Notes: a model not told the origin generated them from the letters alone. Shown: positions 29,080-38,070, counted from the first letter of the stretch. The stretch is DNA of 64,000 nt from Cytobacillus gottheilii (GCF_900166665.1 NZ_LT800494.1:4544701-4608700), one strand, 5' to 3'. Numbers and translations are program-made.

Positions 29080-29110
29080 GAAAAAGACTAGATCAATTTT
29101 GACCTAGTCT
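29080..29110 (-). terminator. Intrinsic terminator
   Basis: Minus strand: AGACTAG, 12-nt loop, CTAGTCT then TTTTTCG. It closes the minus-strand transcript that carries the PH-SHOCT gene and the zinc-ribbon remnant. Confidence 0.8.
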
Positions 29111-29161
29111 AATTATTTCTTTTTCAATATTAATTGAGGATCGGACATTACCATTGACGTA

Positions 29162-29452
29162 TTACCAAACACTTTTTCTATATTGTTTAAGCATTTTTAA
29201 AGTAACCCAAACAATACTCACAAAAGATGCTCCATCTTCTTGTCTATAAACAATTATTCCATTGCATCTTGGTCCATCACATGTTGTTATTTCGTCTTGG
29301 CTTGGTTTGATCCCGCAGATTAAACATGAGAATTGATACCCATCTAAACAAATAAACGTCTCCATTCCACAATCAGGGCACTCATGTAAAGGATTCTCCC
29401 CACCATCACTTTCATAACTACATGTACCAACAAAGTTTTCGATATACCCTTC
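29162..29452 (-). pseudogene. Zinc-ribbon protein remnant without a start codon
   Basis: The frame is open from 29506 but contains no ATG, GTG or TTG before the ATG at 29365, which already lies inside the first zinc knuckle. Read through, the product has HECPDCGM, YQFSCLICGI and TTCDGPRCNG, a double zinc-ribbon layout known from the C-termini of longer Bacillus proteins. Most simply this is the 3' end of a larger gene whose front was lost, joined to the PH-SHOCT gene end. Confidence 0.6.
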
Positions 29453-29481
29453 CGTAAATGAAGAAATTTTAAAGGTTGGTT

Positions 29482-29991
29482 TTATATACCAAGTAATTGT
29501 TTCTTTTTAGCGTTGAATTCTTCTTCTGTTAATATTCCACTGTCACGTAAATCTGCTAATTTCTTTATTTGGTCTGCTATATCGACAGAAGTATTGATGG
29601 AAGCTGTTTGATTAGAACTTGAATGTAATAACGAGTCAATTAAACTTTTCAGTTCCTGTGCGATATGGATATGTAATTTTTCTACAGATGCCTTATTATT
29701 GGAAGCCACAATTTCAATATTCGCACCTAGTCCCTTGACAGTTGTGTTAATAGAACTAACTGATGACAAGGGGAATTCTACCTTTTCATTCTTGAAAATA
29801 CCTTCTATTTTATGGACAATAATCCTTTTGTCAGTTACATAGATTTGTTCAGTTGGTTTAGGATTGGATGCTCCTACTCCTAATAGGTTTTCTTCTTCCA
29901 TCAAACCACTTCGAAATAACTCTATTTGTTTTTGCATAGCCTTTTTTCTACCTAAACCTGCTAATTTTATGGTTTCTTGAATGGTATCCAT
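29482..29991 (-). CDS. Bacterial PH-domain protein with SHOCT tail
   Basis: 169 residues from ATG 29991 (GGAGG 9 nt upstream). Residues ~30-120 form a bacterial PH-like domain (NLLGVGASNPKPTEQIYVTDKRIIVHK, in which the VTDKRIIV strand is typical, as in YokE). The end is a SHOCT motif: IADQIKKLADLRDSGILTEEEFNAKKKQLLGI, read as two helices. Such proteins are often membrane-associated accessory factors of phages and plasmids. No membrane segment of its own. Confidence 0.85.
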   Translation of the reverse strand: MDTIQETIKLAGLGRKKAMQKQIELFRSGLMEEENLLGVGASNPKPTEQIYVTDKRIIVHKIEGIFKNEKVEFPLSSVSSINTTVKGLGANIEIVASNNKASVEKLHIHIAQELKSLIDSLLHSSSNQTASINTSVDIADQIKKLADLRDSGILTEEEFNAKKKQLLGI

Positions 29992-30094
29992 TGACATTTA
30001 CCTCCATATATTGGTTTTAAATTAATTATAAACCAAAATGGTTTTTTCAACCTCGAAATGTTAGTACAGTTTGGTAAATATTCAACGTAATTAT

Positions 30095-30844
30095 CTATAT
30101 TTCATTCTCATTATTTTTTATATTTACATACTTAATCGGATTTTGTGCACCTCTTGAAAGGTAATGCTCAACTGATTTTCCAATATATTTAGTTCCTATC
30201 GCTTCATCAGCTTTTTTGCCGACAAATTCCCATCTGTTCTCTCTATCTAAAAATCCTCTTGTACTGAATGTGCTTCCCGCTTGGAACCAAGTAATGATCT
30301 TGTATACCTCGTGAACAATACCATCAAATACTGCAAAAGTATATTCAGCTTTTTCCCTATCATCGCCTATTCTCCAGACACCCCTCGTTGCATCATAAAG
30401 CTCAATATCGGTCATGTCATAACGGAACGTACTATTTAAACGAATTAAAATTGCTGGTTCTTCTATCTGAACTCGTTCCCTTTCATAATGGGATACCAAC
30501 TGGTTAACCTCAACCCTTCCAAAAACGCCACTTTGCCATCCACGGACTTTATTTGTTAATTTCTCTTTACCAAGTAAATCAATTATCGCTGCTTCAACTT
30601 TTAATGCAGTATGTTCATCCTCCAAACCATGAATTAGGATTTCTATCTTAGGTTCCTGGCCCTTTTCAAGGATTCGCTTAATCATTCGACTCTTCGCTGT
30701 ATCTGCAGCATCAGTTAAATGTGAAAATACTCGGTTTCCAATTCCTTTACCTACATAGAATATCTCACCCGTCTCTGGATCAGAGTAAATATATACGTAA
30801 TATTTCAATTTACTAATAACTTCTTTTGAAAATTGTTTTATCAT
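30095..30844 (-). CDS. GIY-YIG (LEM-3-type) nuclease fused to a PUA-like domain
   Basis: 249 residues; ATG after AGAAGGTGTCAAT. Residues 14-110: YYVYIYSDPETGEIFYVGKG (GIY-YIG strands), GNRVFSHL (catalytic Arg) and KVEAAIIDLLG (metal-binding Glu), the LEM-3-like subtype. Residues ~130-245: ELYDATRGVWRIGDDREKAE, YTFAVFDGIVHEVYKIITW and GAQNPIKYVN, which resemble the strand order of EVE/ASCH (PUA-like) readers. The combination suggests a nuclease guided by a base-reading domain, perhaps against modified DNA (inference). It starts 14 nt after the DUF1835 gene ends. Confidence 0.8.
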   Translation of the reverse strand: MIKQFSKEVISKLKYYVYIYSDPETGEIFYVGKGIGNRVFSHLTDAADTAKSRMIKRILEKGQEPKIEILIHGLEDEHTALKVEAAIIDLLGKEKLTNKVRGWQSGVFGRVEVNQLVSHYERERVQIEEPAILIRLNSTFRYDMTDIELYDATRGVWRIGDDREKAEYTFAVFDGIVHEVYKIITWFQAGSTFSTRGFLDRENRWEFVGKKADEAIGTKYIGKSVEHYLSRGAQNPIKYVNIKNNENEI

Positions 30845-30858
30845 ATTGACACCTTCTG

Positions 30859-31689
30859 TTAACTTTTTAATCTCACACTATAAAATCGCATCGCTTCAAG
30901 AATTCCTTCGAACTCAAATACTCCAGATTCTATCAGCCTTTTAAGTCGATATTCGAGAAGGGTATCCCCTACGTATTGGTCTAAATGCCCTAGCACCTCA
31001 CCAATTAATCTTGCTGATTTCATGAAGTCTTTTGTCTTCTGTTTACCATGTAGCTTTTTGGCTTTCTTTATAATAACTTCATCATAATAGTCTTCAGGAA
31101 CGCTTTGTATTCTTCCATTCCGCCAAATCCTTAAAGTTTCTCGGGTCTCCGCAAGAGAGAGCCACTCTTTTTCATAACCCTCCCTACCATGGTCGGTTAA
31201 GAACTTTCCTGACCCATGTTCAAATATGTGTTGGAGTTTTTCTGGGGGAATTTCGCCTGTATGAAGCAGTGTATATTTGACCTTTTTCATCCGGAAAAGT
31301 TTATCATACTCCTCTGTCGTGTTAATAACAGTCATATCAATATTTCTTTCCTTTAAAAGATACACAACGAATCGCAGCCCTGTTTGTTCATGTGCACTAT
31401 CAGAAGCCCAAATTGTTACATGTTCCCCATCAGGTATAGAGTTGATTTGAAGGAACGTCTTATTAAAACTCCCGGTATAATCTGGATACTCACCAAATTC
31501 ATCATTCATGCACTTCTTCATCCACTCAAATCTGGATTTCACCCCATTTTCCTCATGCAACTGCCAGACTGGACCAGTGGAGAAAATGTCCCAAAAAGAG
31601 ATGATCTTTTCCCTTTTATTAAGGCCCGTTTCTCTTAAAGCATATTTCAAACTACCTGAAGCTGATGCACCAAATAGAATATGTATCAT
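30859..31689 (-). CDS. DUF1835/DUF3658 protein
   Basis: 276 residues from ATG 31689 (GGAG 9-10 nt upstream). N-terminal part IHILFGASASGSLKYAL and FWDIFSTGPVWQLHE match DUF1835; the C-terminal part with LIGEVLGHLDQYVGDTLLEYRLKRLIE fits the accompanying DUF3658. The family is common in Bacillus with no proven function. Cotranscribed with the GIY-YIG gene (14-nt gap). Confidence 0.82.
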   Translation of the reverse strand: MIHILFGASASGSLKYALRETGLNKREKIISFWDIFSTGPVWQLHEENGVKSRFEWMKKCMNDEFGEYPDYTGSFNKTFLQINSIPDGEHVTIWASDSAHEQTGLRFVVYLLKERNIDMTVINTTEEYDKLFRMKKVKYTLLHTGEIPPEKLQHIFEHGSGKFLTDHGREGYEKEWLSLAETRETLRIWRNGRIQSVPEDYYDEVIIKKAKKLHGKQKTKDFMKSARLIGEVLGHLDQYVGDTLLEYRLKRLIESGVFEFEGILEAMRFYSVRLKS

Positions 31690-31742
31690 CCTTATTTTCT
31701 CCTCTTTATGTATGACGTATTTCTTCACTTACCTTACTCAAA

Positions 31743-32170
31743 TCATTCTACCTTTTCCAAACCTGTAATTTGATCAAGTAAATTCCTATAGTATTCCGAA
31801 CGAATAGAAAACCCACCAAACTCCTCATGAGTCGTACATGAAAACCATTCAAAGTTATTTTTTAGAAAGGTTAGGTCTTCGGGCAAATTAGGTGCAACCC
31901 AATCATATAATGTGTTTGCAGATTGTTGCAGCAGTTTACATGTATCCCGATTTGCTTCGATTACATACACCGTTGCTGCCGGACCTTTTGTAATCGTATT
32001 TGCCCATTTTTTTGTTTTATAGGTTTGGAGTGTATATGGTTTAAATTGTGCAAGAATACCCGGATTGTAGTTCAATTCTTTTCTAGTTACAAAATAGAAT
32101 TTGTCCGAATGATCACTAACCGCCGATATGTTTCTCCCGTAGGATTCTCAACTAAATCCCAATATTCCAT
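31743..32170 (-). pseudogene. Frameshifted small Bacillus protein (~140 aa)
   Basis: From ATG 32170 the frame reads MEYWDLVENPTGETYR and stops after 27 codons; a one-base shift near 32115-32125 restores SDHSDKFYFVTRKELNYNPG and continues to the stop at 31743 (IRSEYYRNLLDQITGLEKVE at the end). The joined product matches an uncharacterised Bacillus family whose members begin MEYWDL-ENPTG. Without the shift only a 110-codon TTG-started piece remains. Either a true pseudogene or a sequencing slip. Confidence 0.75.
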
Positions 32171-32303
32171 TTTATCACCTTTGTTTTTAATCGTAATTAG
32201 TAACTTATACGTGGGATTCACAAGGAAGTTTCGAATTCAAAATAATTATTTTCTATAACTTACGGTTATTAAACTACCAGCAAAATACAGATGCAAATCA
32301 GAA

Positions 32304-32343
32304 GAAAAAAATCGACCTCAAACCGGTAAAAGGGGGAGGTCGA
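32304..32343 (-). terminator. Intrinsic terminator of the HsdR-N-like gene
   Basis: Minus strand: TCGACCTC, loop, GAGGTCGA, then TTTTTTTC; 58 nt past the stop at 32401. Confidence 0.85.
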
Positions 32344-32400
32344 CCTTTATCTCTTGATTTAATTCTGTCCTATTGCAACAAACAGAAATTGCATATCCCT

Positions 32401-32844
32401 TTAAATGGCGTATTGCTCCTTCCATTGGGCATAAAGTTCGTTAAAATGGTCCAAGAAATATTCTCTTTGAAACTTCATCATAAATTCTTCGTCCTGTTGA
32501 GTGAAGGATGGAAGATGAATCCTATAAAACGGAGTTTCATCCATTACGCCTGGTATTTTAAAATCCGAATAGAAGTACATATCTACCATGTTGGTTAAGA
32601 TAGCTATTTTACACGATTCTTCATACGAAAAGTATCTTCTAGTCTGTTTAACGTGATTGTTTAAATCTTCATGGACACCCTTTACTACTGCAAAAACAAT
32701 AGGATTACCCTCTCGGTCATTGAGAATCACTCCATTAAATTGAGTTCTGTCTATCATCTCCTGTATATAGTCACCAAAATCATCTAATGTTCTAACTTCA
32801 ACCTTGATATTGTTGTCTTTTTGTATACCTCTTTTTGTACTCAT
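32401..32844 (-). CDS. Stand-alone HsdR N-terminal-like domain with lost nuclease site
   Basis: 147 residues from ATG 32844 (AGGAG 7 nt upstream). GVILNDREGNPIVFAVVKG, HVKQTRRYFSYEESCKIAIL, TNMVDMYFYSDFKIPGVMDE and TPFYRIHL follow the layout of the HsdR-N_2 nuclease domain (usual core: D-x(n)-ExK, then HV-QL-RYF, LTNG, FYTD, MD-PF). Here the Glu of ExK is Val, so it should be inactive. It may bind DNA or a restriction subunit as a decoy or regulator. Under shared promoter block C. Confidence 0.6.
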   Translation of the reverse strand: MSTKRGIQKDNNIKVEVRTLDDFGDYIQEMIDRTQFNGVILNDREGNPIVFAVVKGVHEDLNNHVKQTRRYFSYEESCKIAILTNMVDMYFYSDFKIPGVMDETPFYRIHLPSFTQQDEEFMMKFQREYFLDHFNELYAQWKEQYAI

Positions 32845-32879
32845 ATTAAATCTCCTCATTTCTTTTCATTTTGTTTAAC

Positions 32880-32934
32880 TCTATGTTTTCATTTTATCTG
32901 GAATAGAGGTTTAAAAGGTTGCCTGGCAAGTCAC
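32880..32934 (-). promoter_or_regulatory. Shared promoter block, copy C
   Basis: Minus strand: GTGACTTGCCAGGCAAC (32934-32918), CCTTTTAAAC, then CCAGATAAAATG and AACATAGAG. The core TTGCCAGGCAA is a perfect palindrome here. 74 nt before the HsdR-N-like gene; 49 of ~55 positions agree with copy D. Confidence 0.78.
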
Positions 32935-33154
32935 ATAAAACTATTTTTTATCTTTCATTCTAATCTTTCGTCCTTTTTCCCTGTTTGTATGAATCCTTAC
33001 CGTGGTGCAAGGTTTTAATGAGATTCGAATGAACAAAACCGATTGAACTGAATTTTGATTTTCCATTTACACTTATCTCAGCATCTTTCTTCTACCCTTG
33101 TTCTTTCCAACTATAGAGAAACGATATGCAAAATAACTGAACATGCTATGAATC

Positions 33155-33290
33155 CTTATTGGACAGAGGATTGAAAAATAGGCCAAAGAAAAGGACTGGA
33201 TCACTAATGGACCCAGCCTCGAATTTTGATTGATTTTTGATTAAAAAAACCGATTGGTTTATGATTGAAGGCAATTAACCCCAATTAGTC
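33155..33290 (+). repeat. Dispersed repeat copy, 3' of the 139-aa gene
   Basis: TTATTGGACAGAGGATTGA, hairpin GGACTGGATC/GGACCCAGCC, then GATTGATTTTTGATT and AAAAAACCGATTGG. The copy is truncated at its right end and abuts the stop codon of the gene at 33293. Other gap DNA from 32860 to 33155 holds only promoter block C. Confidence 0.8.
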
Positions 33291-33292
33291 TA

Positions 33293-33712
33293 TTACCAAT
33301 TAATTTTTTCGAAATCTGATAAAATGCCATTTCTGACATCTATAGCATTTTCTTTTTTACTTTGCATAGATTGTGATTGGAAACTTACACTTAATTCATG
33401 AATTATCATTAGAAAATCTGATAATACATTGTCCAAATATAAGTCATAAATATCTTTTACAATTCTATAAACTTGAATTTCCTGCAAATAATCTCCACTG
33501 TACATTGTAAAAGTAAACGCATCATTATCATTATAGTGTTGAACATTTATCCAAGTTTGAACACTCAACTCTTTTCCATCAGGACTATCCTCATAAACAA
33601 ACATATCTACAGCAATAATAAGGTTATCCTCCAACATATTTTCACTGTAGTAAATATACTCCGCATCCGTACCTTCAACATATTTTCGACTTAATCCGTT
33701 AATTAAGTTCAT
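33293..33712 (-). CDS. Unknown protein, 139 aa
   Basis: ATG after GGAGATGCAAAT. Alpha/beta composition: NLIIAVDMFVYEDS, TWINVQHYNDNDAFTFTMYSG, then helix IVKDIYDLYLDNVLSDFLMI. Not recognised; it resembles small immunity-type proteins in shape only. It has shared promoter block D 83 nt upstream and a copy of the dispersed repeat directly at its 3' end. Confidence 0.65.
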   Translation of the reverse strand: MNLINGLSRKYVEGTDAEYIYYSENMLEDNLIIAVDMFVYEDSPDGKELSVQTWINVQHYNDNDAFTFTMYSGDYLQEIQVYRIVKDIYDLYLDNVLSDFLMIIHELSVSFQSQSMQSKKENAIDVRNGILSDFEKINW

Positions 33713-33756
33713 ATTTGCATCTCCATTCTTTTTATTTTTTTTATCTTTTATTTAAC

Positions 33757-33811
33757 TTTATGTTTAGATTTTATCTGGAATAGAGGTTTAAAAGGTTGCC
33801 TGGCAAGTCAC
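33757..33811 (-). promoter_or_regulatory. Shared promoter block, copy D
   Basis: Minus strand: GTGACTTGCCAGGCAAC (33811-33795), CCTTTTAAAC, CCAGATAAAATC and AACATAAAG. Almost identical to copy C. Confidence 0.78.
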
Positions 33812-33924
33812 TTAAAACTTTTTTTATCTTTCACTCTTATATTTCTTCCTTCTTTTCTGTATGGAGAAACGAGTTAGGAAAGAAGTGACATTAATTGAAT
33901 AATGTTTGGGAGTTAGCTGAGACA

Positions 33925-34025
33925 TTATCTGGCAAGGATTGAATAGGTATTGAATGAACAAAACCAATTGGTTTTAATTTTTGTTGGAAATGAGAATGAA
34001 TCATTCCCAGTGATTGGATTTCAAA
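33925..34025 (+). repeat. Dispersed repeat fragment, 3' of the 87-aa gene
   Basis: Short remnant: GCAAGGATTGAATAGG, ACAAAACCAATTGG and TGGAAATGAG. It lacks the hairpin and lies ~25 nt past the stop at 34048. Confidence 0.5.
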
Positions 34026-34047
34026 TGTAATTTATAGTTGAAATACA

Positions 34048-34311
34048 TCAGTAAACTTTGTTTGCCAATTCATCACTCCAAGTTTGGTAATATCCACCGC
34101 CAATAATTTCAAGTACATCAGAATCTTCATCCGGTTCTACACCCCACCATCTTGATTCTGTGATAACTTCACCATCTAAAGTTTCGATTGTAATTTGTGC
34201 TTGTGTGTAGGCAATACCTTCTTCTGCTAATCTTTTTGCCTCATCTAAATCATTTACTTCTGCAATTAGATTTCCAGCACCAGTATGATAATTTATAAAA
34301 TACTTTTCCAT
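34048..34311 (-). CDS. Unknown small protein, 87 aa
   Basis: ATG 34311 chosen (GGAGA 7 nt upstream). FINYHTGAGNLIAEVNDLDE, AKRLAEEGIAYTQAQITI and WWGVEPDEDSDVLEIIGGGYY show a beta-alpha-beta pattern with an acidic surface. Not recognised. Shared promoter block E lies 100 nt upstream. Confidence 0.65.
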   Translation of the reverse strand: MEKYFINYHTGAGNLIAEVNDLDEAKRLAEEGIAYTQAQITIETLDGEVITESRWWGVEPDEDSDVLEIIGGGYYQTWSDELANKVY

Positions 34312-34370
34312 TTGAGCGTCTCCTTTATAGTGATAGCTTGATTTCAATCATTTTGAGCAACTGTTGATTT

Positions 34371-34427
34371 ACTCTATAATCCTATTGTAAATTGTGACTG
34401 ATTTTAAAAGGTTGCCTACCAAGTCAC
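34371..34427 (-). promoter_or_regulatory. Shared promoter block, copy E
   Basis: Minus strand: GTGACTTGGTAGGCAAC (34427-34411), CCTTTTAAAA, TTTACAATAGGATTATAGAG. The core keeps TTG-N5-CAA. Confidence 0.75.
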
Positions 34428-34454
34428 ACCTTGGAAAAATAATGAAAATCTATT

Positions 34455-34695
34455 AGAAGTTATTGAAAAGGACGTAAAAATCCTACGGAATAATACAGTT
34501 AAGAAAATAGGACTGATATTGAAAGGATGAAGAAAGACCGATTGAAACCCTTATTTGAAGGGATTGATGGAATTTTGAACACGTAAAAAAAGACTGAATT
34601 ACTAATATATCCAGCCTGAATTTGTATTGACTTTTTAATGAAAAAACCGGTATTACCTAATACACTGCCGATGCTCTTCCCAATATCATAAGTAA
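34455..34695 (+). repeat. Dispersed repeat copy, 3' of the 166-aa gene
   Basis: AAATCCTACGG lead-in, TTATTTGAAGGGATTGA, hairpin region GACTGAATTACTA..ATCCAGCC, TGAATTTGTATTGA, AAAAAACCGG and a GCTCTTCCC segment. Confidence 0.8.
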
Positions 34696-34810
34696 GTTTG
34701 AATGAAGTGATATATTTTCCATCTATAATAAAAATAACCACCAATTCTAAAGAATAAGTGGTTACTAGGACTATAATTGAACGACAAAAAATCCTTCTTT
34801 TCCTAGGGAT

Positions 34811-35311
34811 TTAATGACATTTTTCATCTCTTTTTAATTTTTTTATTCGTTCAATGCTTAATATTGATTTTTCTTGTAATGGAAAAATCACTTCTTGTTC
34901 AGCCCTGATAGCCGGTGAGTTTAATTCAAAATTTTTATTATCACATTTCATTGCTTCTATAAATCCCTTAATACTAATTCCCGGATTATCTTTTGTTGCT
35001 TCTGCTGTAATTATTGTATGATCACACGATGAATTAAACCAATATAAATCTTCTAATTTTTCCGCTGATGTCCATGAGACATAATGATTATTATAATTCA
35101 CTTCATTCAGGTCTAAATGAACTCTTCTTATTTTCCCCGTATAAAGTAGATATTTTGCAAAATCATTATCATTTTTATCTTCACTGCTCTCCCAATTACG
35201 AATATCTTGTAATACCTTTTTCCAACATTCATCTGTATTGTCTAAATCTTTTCTACCACTTCCTTTTTTCGGATGATTTACCCACATTTGAAATAATTCG
35301 TATAGATTCAT
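34811..35311 (-). CDS. Unknown protein, 166 aa
   Basis: ATG 35311 chosen (AAGGAG 7 nt upstream). N-terminus MNLYELFQMWVNHPKKGSGR; middle LLYTGKIRRVHLDLNEVNYN; then VSWTSAEKLEDLYWFNSSCD with a final basic KLKRDEKCH. Not recognised. It stands alone, with the dispersed repeat at its 3' end. An immunity or ADP-ribosylation-related role is possible but unsupported. Confidence 0.65.
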   Translation of the reverse strand: MNLYELFQMWVNHPKKGSGRKDLDNTDECWKKVLQDIRNWESSEDKNDNDFAKYLLYTGKIRRVHLDLNEVNYNNHYVSWTSAEKLEDLYWFNSSCDHTIITAEATKDNPGISIKGFIEAMKCDNKNFELNSPAIRAEQEVIFPLQEKSILSIERIKKLKRDEKCH

Positions 35312-35589
35312 TTTTAAACTCCTTATTTTAATACATACCATTATACTTCCTTGAATTATTTGATGTCTTTTTTATTTTCCCAAAAACTAAAAGACCATCT
35401 AAAAAATAGTATGTAATCTCACAGTATTTAAAGAAATTGGAAATTTCGGCTCATCCTTTTTGCAAAAGATTAAACTTTTTCAAGACGGTGCGACTTTTTA
35501 TAAACAGTTCAACTTTATTTCAAAGCCACAATAACTATTCCCCTGCTTAGGTTGGTATCATGGTTAGGAAACACACAGAATTGAGTTTG

Positions 35590-35850
35590 AAAATTTTACG
35601 GATTTATGGATTGGGAAAACGATTGTAGCCCTATTTGGAAAGGGATTGAACAGTTATTGAGCAATTGAAAAAGAGACGAAGTCCTACTGGACCCGCCCCG
35701 AATTAATATTGAATTTTCATTGAAAAAACCAATTGAATAACGATTGATTACATAATAGACCTCCCGCCACTATTCCCTATTCCTTTGTCGTTTGGATACC
35801 AACTTATTTAGCAGTCGATACCGACTTTTTTGCGTTGGGAAGAGGAGAGT
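35590..35850 (+). repeat. Dispersed repeat copy (GACGAAGTCC variant)
   Basis: Hairpin arms here are GACGAAGTCC/GGACCCGCC instead of CTGGATCC/GGATCCAG, with pairing kept. It continues GATTGAATTTTCATTG, AAAAAACCAATTGA, ATTCCTTTGTCGTTTGG, ATACCAACTTATTTAGCAGT and ACCGACTTTTTTGCG. It overlaps the leader of the DUF3231 gene. Gap 35312-35590 shows nothing else. Confidence 0.85.
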
Positions 35851-35925
35851 ATTAGCTTTATACATACTTGGGGGAACATTGGGAAAAATAAAGAGAATAA
35901 GTCTTATTATCGGAGGATTATATTG

Positions 35926-36945
35926 ATGGTGAATGGTAAGCAGATAAGGATAACATCAGTGGAAATTGCACAACTTTGGGCACAATATTTGAATGATAGC
36001 GGAAGTGTGTGTATTCTTACATATTTTTTTGAAAAGGCTGAGGATGCAGAGATTAAGCCTGTCATCGAATATGCTTTAGAGCTCTCAAATAAACATATAG
36101 AAAAACTAACTTCCTTTTTTACTGAGGAAAAACATACAATCCCTCATGGTTTTAAAATAGAGGAAGATGTCGATTTAACGGCTCCTAAATTATATTCCGA
36201 CAATTATGTATTAAACTTTATTCATCAAATGTCTATGATTGGACTTACAACCTACTCAGCTAGTTTATCAGGTTCTACTAGAGCTGATATAACAGATTTT
36301 TATATGGAGTGCATTTCAGAGACTATGCAGCTTTTTAAAAAGACGAAGGACCTGCTTTTGTCTAAAGGTCTTTACATAAGGTCTCCGTATCTGCCGAATT
36401 TAGAAAGAGAGGATTTTGTAAAAAAGCAGAGTTTCGTATGGGATATTATTGGTGAAAAAAGACCATTAGTAGCATCTGAAATATCCAATCTATTTGCTAA
36501 CATTCAAAGAAATGCTTTAGGAGCAGCTACACTGGCAGGTTTTTGTCAGGTAGCTCAGGATAAACAAGCAAAACAATTCTTTGTCAGAGGGATAGAAATT
36601 GCCAAAAAGCACATTAAATTATTTGGAAAAAAATTCGAAGATAGTTATCTTCCAGTTCCCACGACCTGGGCAACAGAAATCACGAATAGCACAGTCTATA
36701 CTTTTTCCGATAAACTGATGATGTTCTTTACAACAGCCCTAATCGGTTTGAGTATTGGGTATTATGGAACAGGTATCTCTCAAAGTCCCAGACTGGATAT
36801 AGGCGTTATGTATAACAGATTGATGGTGGAAATCCAATTATATTCTGAGGATGGCTCCAATATCATGATAAATAATAAATGGTTAGAACAGCCTCCAATA
36901 GCATCAGACAGAGATGAGTTAGCCAAAGCTAATCTTAATAGCTGA
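35926..36945 (+). CDS. DUF3231 protein (ferritin-like, spore-coat-related)
   Basis: 339 residues from ATG 35926 (GGAGG ~11 nt upstream). Two homologous four-helix halves: QLWAQYLNDSGSVCILTYFFEKAED in the first and LFANIQRNALGAATLAGFCQVAQD in the second, each followed by helices with HIEKL or HIKLF; this duplicated layout is typical of DUF3231. Members are frequent in Bacillus and relate to CotF-like coat proteins. First of two plus-strand genes ending at the terminator near 37570. Confidence 0.88.
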   Translation: MVNGKQIRITSVEIAQLWAQYLNDSGSVCILTYFFEKAEDAEIKPVIEYALELSNKHIEKLTSFFTEEKHTIPHGFKIEEDVDLTAPKLYSDNYVLNFIHQMSMIGLTTYSASLSGSTRADITDFYMECISETMQLFKKTKDLLLSKGLYIRSPYLPNLEREDFVKKQSFVWDIIGEKRPLVASEISNLFANIQRNALGAATLAGFCQVAQDKQAKQFFVRGIEIAKKHIKLFGKKFEDSYLPVPTTWATEITNSTVYTFSDKLMMFFTTALIGLSIGYYGTGISQSPRLDIGVMYNRLMVEIQLYSEDGSNIMINNKWLEQPPIASDRDELAKANLNS

Positions 36946-37032
36946 TTTCAAAAGGGAGGTCATGCACCTTCCTTTTTTAAGAAATAATCATTGGTTAAAC
37001 AAGATATAGTCTGAAGTAGAAGGGCATATGGG

Positions 37033-37539
37033 GTGAAATTTACAATGAAAAATAGATATAAATCCCCTTGGTCGGCTTTGTTATGGTCATTTGTTTTACC
37101 TGGATTTGGTCAATTTTACAATGGCCAACTCTTTATAGGTTTTGTCTTAATGGTTTTGGAGGTTTTGATTAATTACAGTTCTAATCTAAATATGGCAATT
37201 TACCATACTTTCAGAGGGGAGCTGCAACAGGCACATAAGGTTGTTCATTACAATTGGGGATTATTTTATCCTTCTCTTTGGGGTTACGGCATGTGGCAAG
37301 CATACAATCAAGCAATTTGCATAAACGATACTCTAAGAGAAAAAGGGATAAAGGAACCTCTCAAAAAGGCCAAATTCACAGGAATACTTTTCGGATCCGT
37401 TGCAGGAATGGTTATGGGTCTATTTTTTCAATTTATTTTTATTAGCCCAGTTTACACCGGTCTTGCAATTGGGGTAATTGGAGCGATTTTTGGTCATCTG
37501 TCGGAAAAGATTATTTATAAAATAATCAGCAGGCATTGA
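37033..37539 (+). CDS. Small integral membrane protein
   Basis: 168 residues with GTG 37033, or 164 from ATG 37045; GAAGG and GGGGTGA support the two starts about equally. It opens SPWSALLWSFVLPGFGQFYNGQ, the TM2-like 'PG-GQFYNG' turn, followed by membrane spans at ~22-45, ~65-80 and a pair from ~115 to 155. Function unknown. It follows the DUF3231 gene by ~90 nt. Confidence 0.8.
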   Translation: MKFTMKNRYKSPWSALLWSFVLPGFGQFYNGQLFIGFVLMVLEVLINYSSNLNMAIYHTFRGELQQAHKVVHYNWGLFYPSLWGYGMWQAYNQAICINDTLREKGIKEPLKKAKFTGILFGSVAGMVMGLFFQFIFISPVYTGLAIGVIGAIFGHLSEKIIYKIISRH

Positions 37540-37569
37540 TTAGAAAACAACAGCTAAACAAGCCAGATG

Positions 37570-37597
37570 GCAGGAGCAAAGGCTCTTGCTTTTTTTG
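37570..37597 (+). terminator. Intrinsic terminator
   Basis: GCAGGAGC, AAAG loop, GCTCTTGC and TTTTTTT, ~30 nt past the membrane-protein stop. Confidence 0.88.
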
Positions 37598-37719
37598 TAT
37601 GACCCAAAAATGAACGAAATAAATCTAGGGCACCCAAGACATTTTAAGATTTTTCTTTTATTTAGTTATTTTATCTAGTTTAAGAGATAAGTTCATACCC
37701 TACGACGGTGTTTCAGGGG

Positions 37720-38070
37720 CTTATTTGACCACCATTCCCGTTTTCTTATTTTAGAATGTTTGCTTTCCTTTTGGGAAGGAATCGAATGAAACCCCAATAG
37801 TTTTCCGTCCCAAAAAGAGTTGGGAAAAACACTTGAAAGGATTCCTATTTTATACTGCGAGGAAACCAACAGAAACAATACCTAAGATAGCCCGGACCTT
37901 TACAATGAAAGGATTGGAGGAATAGGGAATAAAAAAACGATTGGATTTGTGCTGAATTTTGATTAAAAAATGGGATTGGACTGATATTGAATTACGATGG
38001 GGGTTTTTCCGATTTTGGAAATAAAAAAACAGAGGGTCTGCCGGGAAAAGTACCGGAAAAATCTTCGAAA
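37720..38070 (+). repeat. Degenerate copy of the dispersed repeat
   Basis: Recognisable blocks: ACTGCGAGGAAACCAACAG, AAAAAAACGATTGGAT, GCTGAATTTTGATTAAAAAA and GATTGGACTGATATTGAATT. Order partly scrambled and the hairpin lost. The rest of the ~1-kb gap 37598-38567 holds no gene I can support. Confidence 0.5.
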
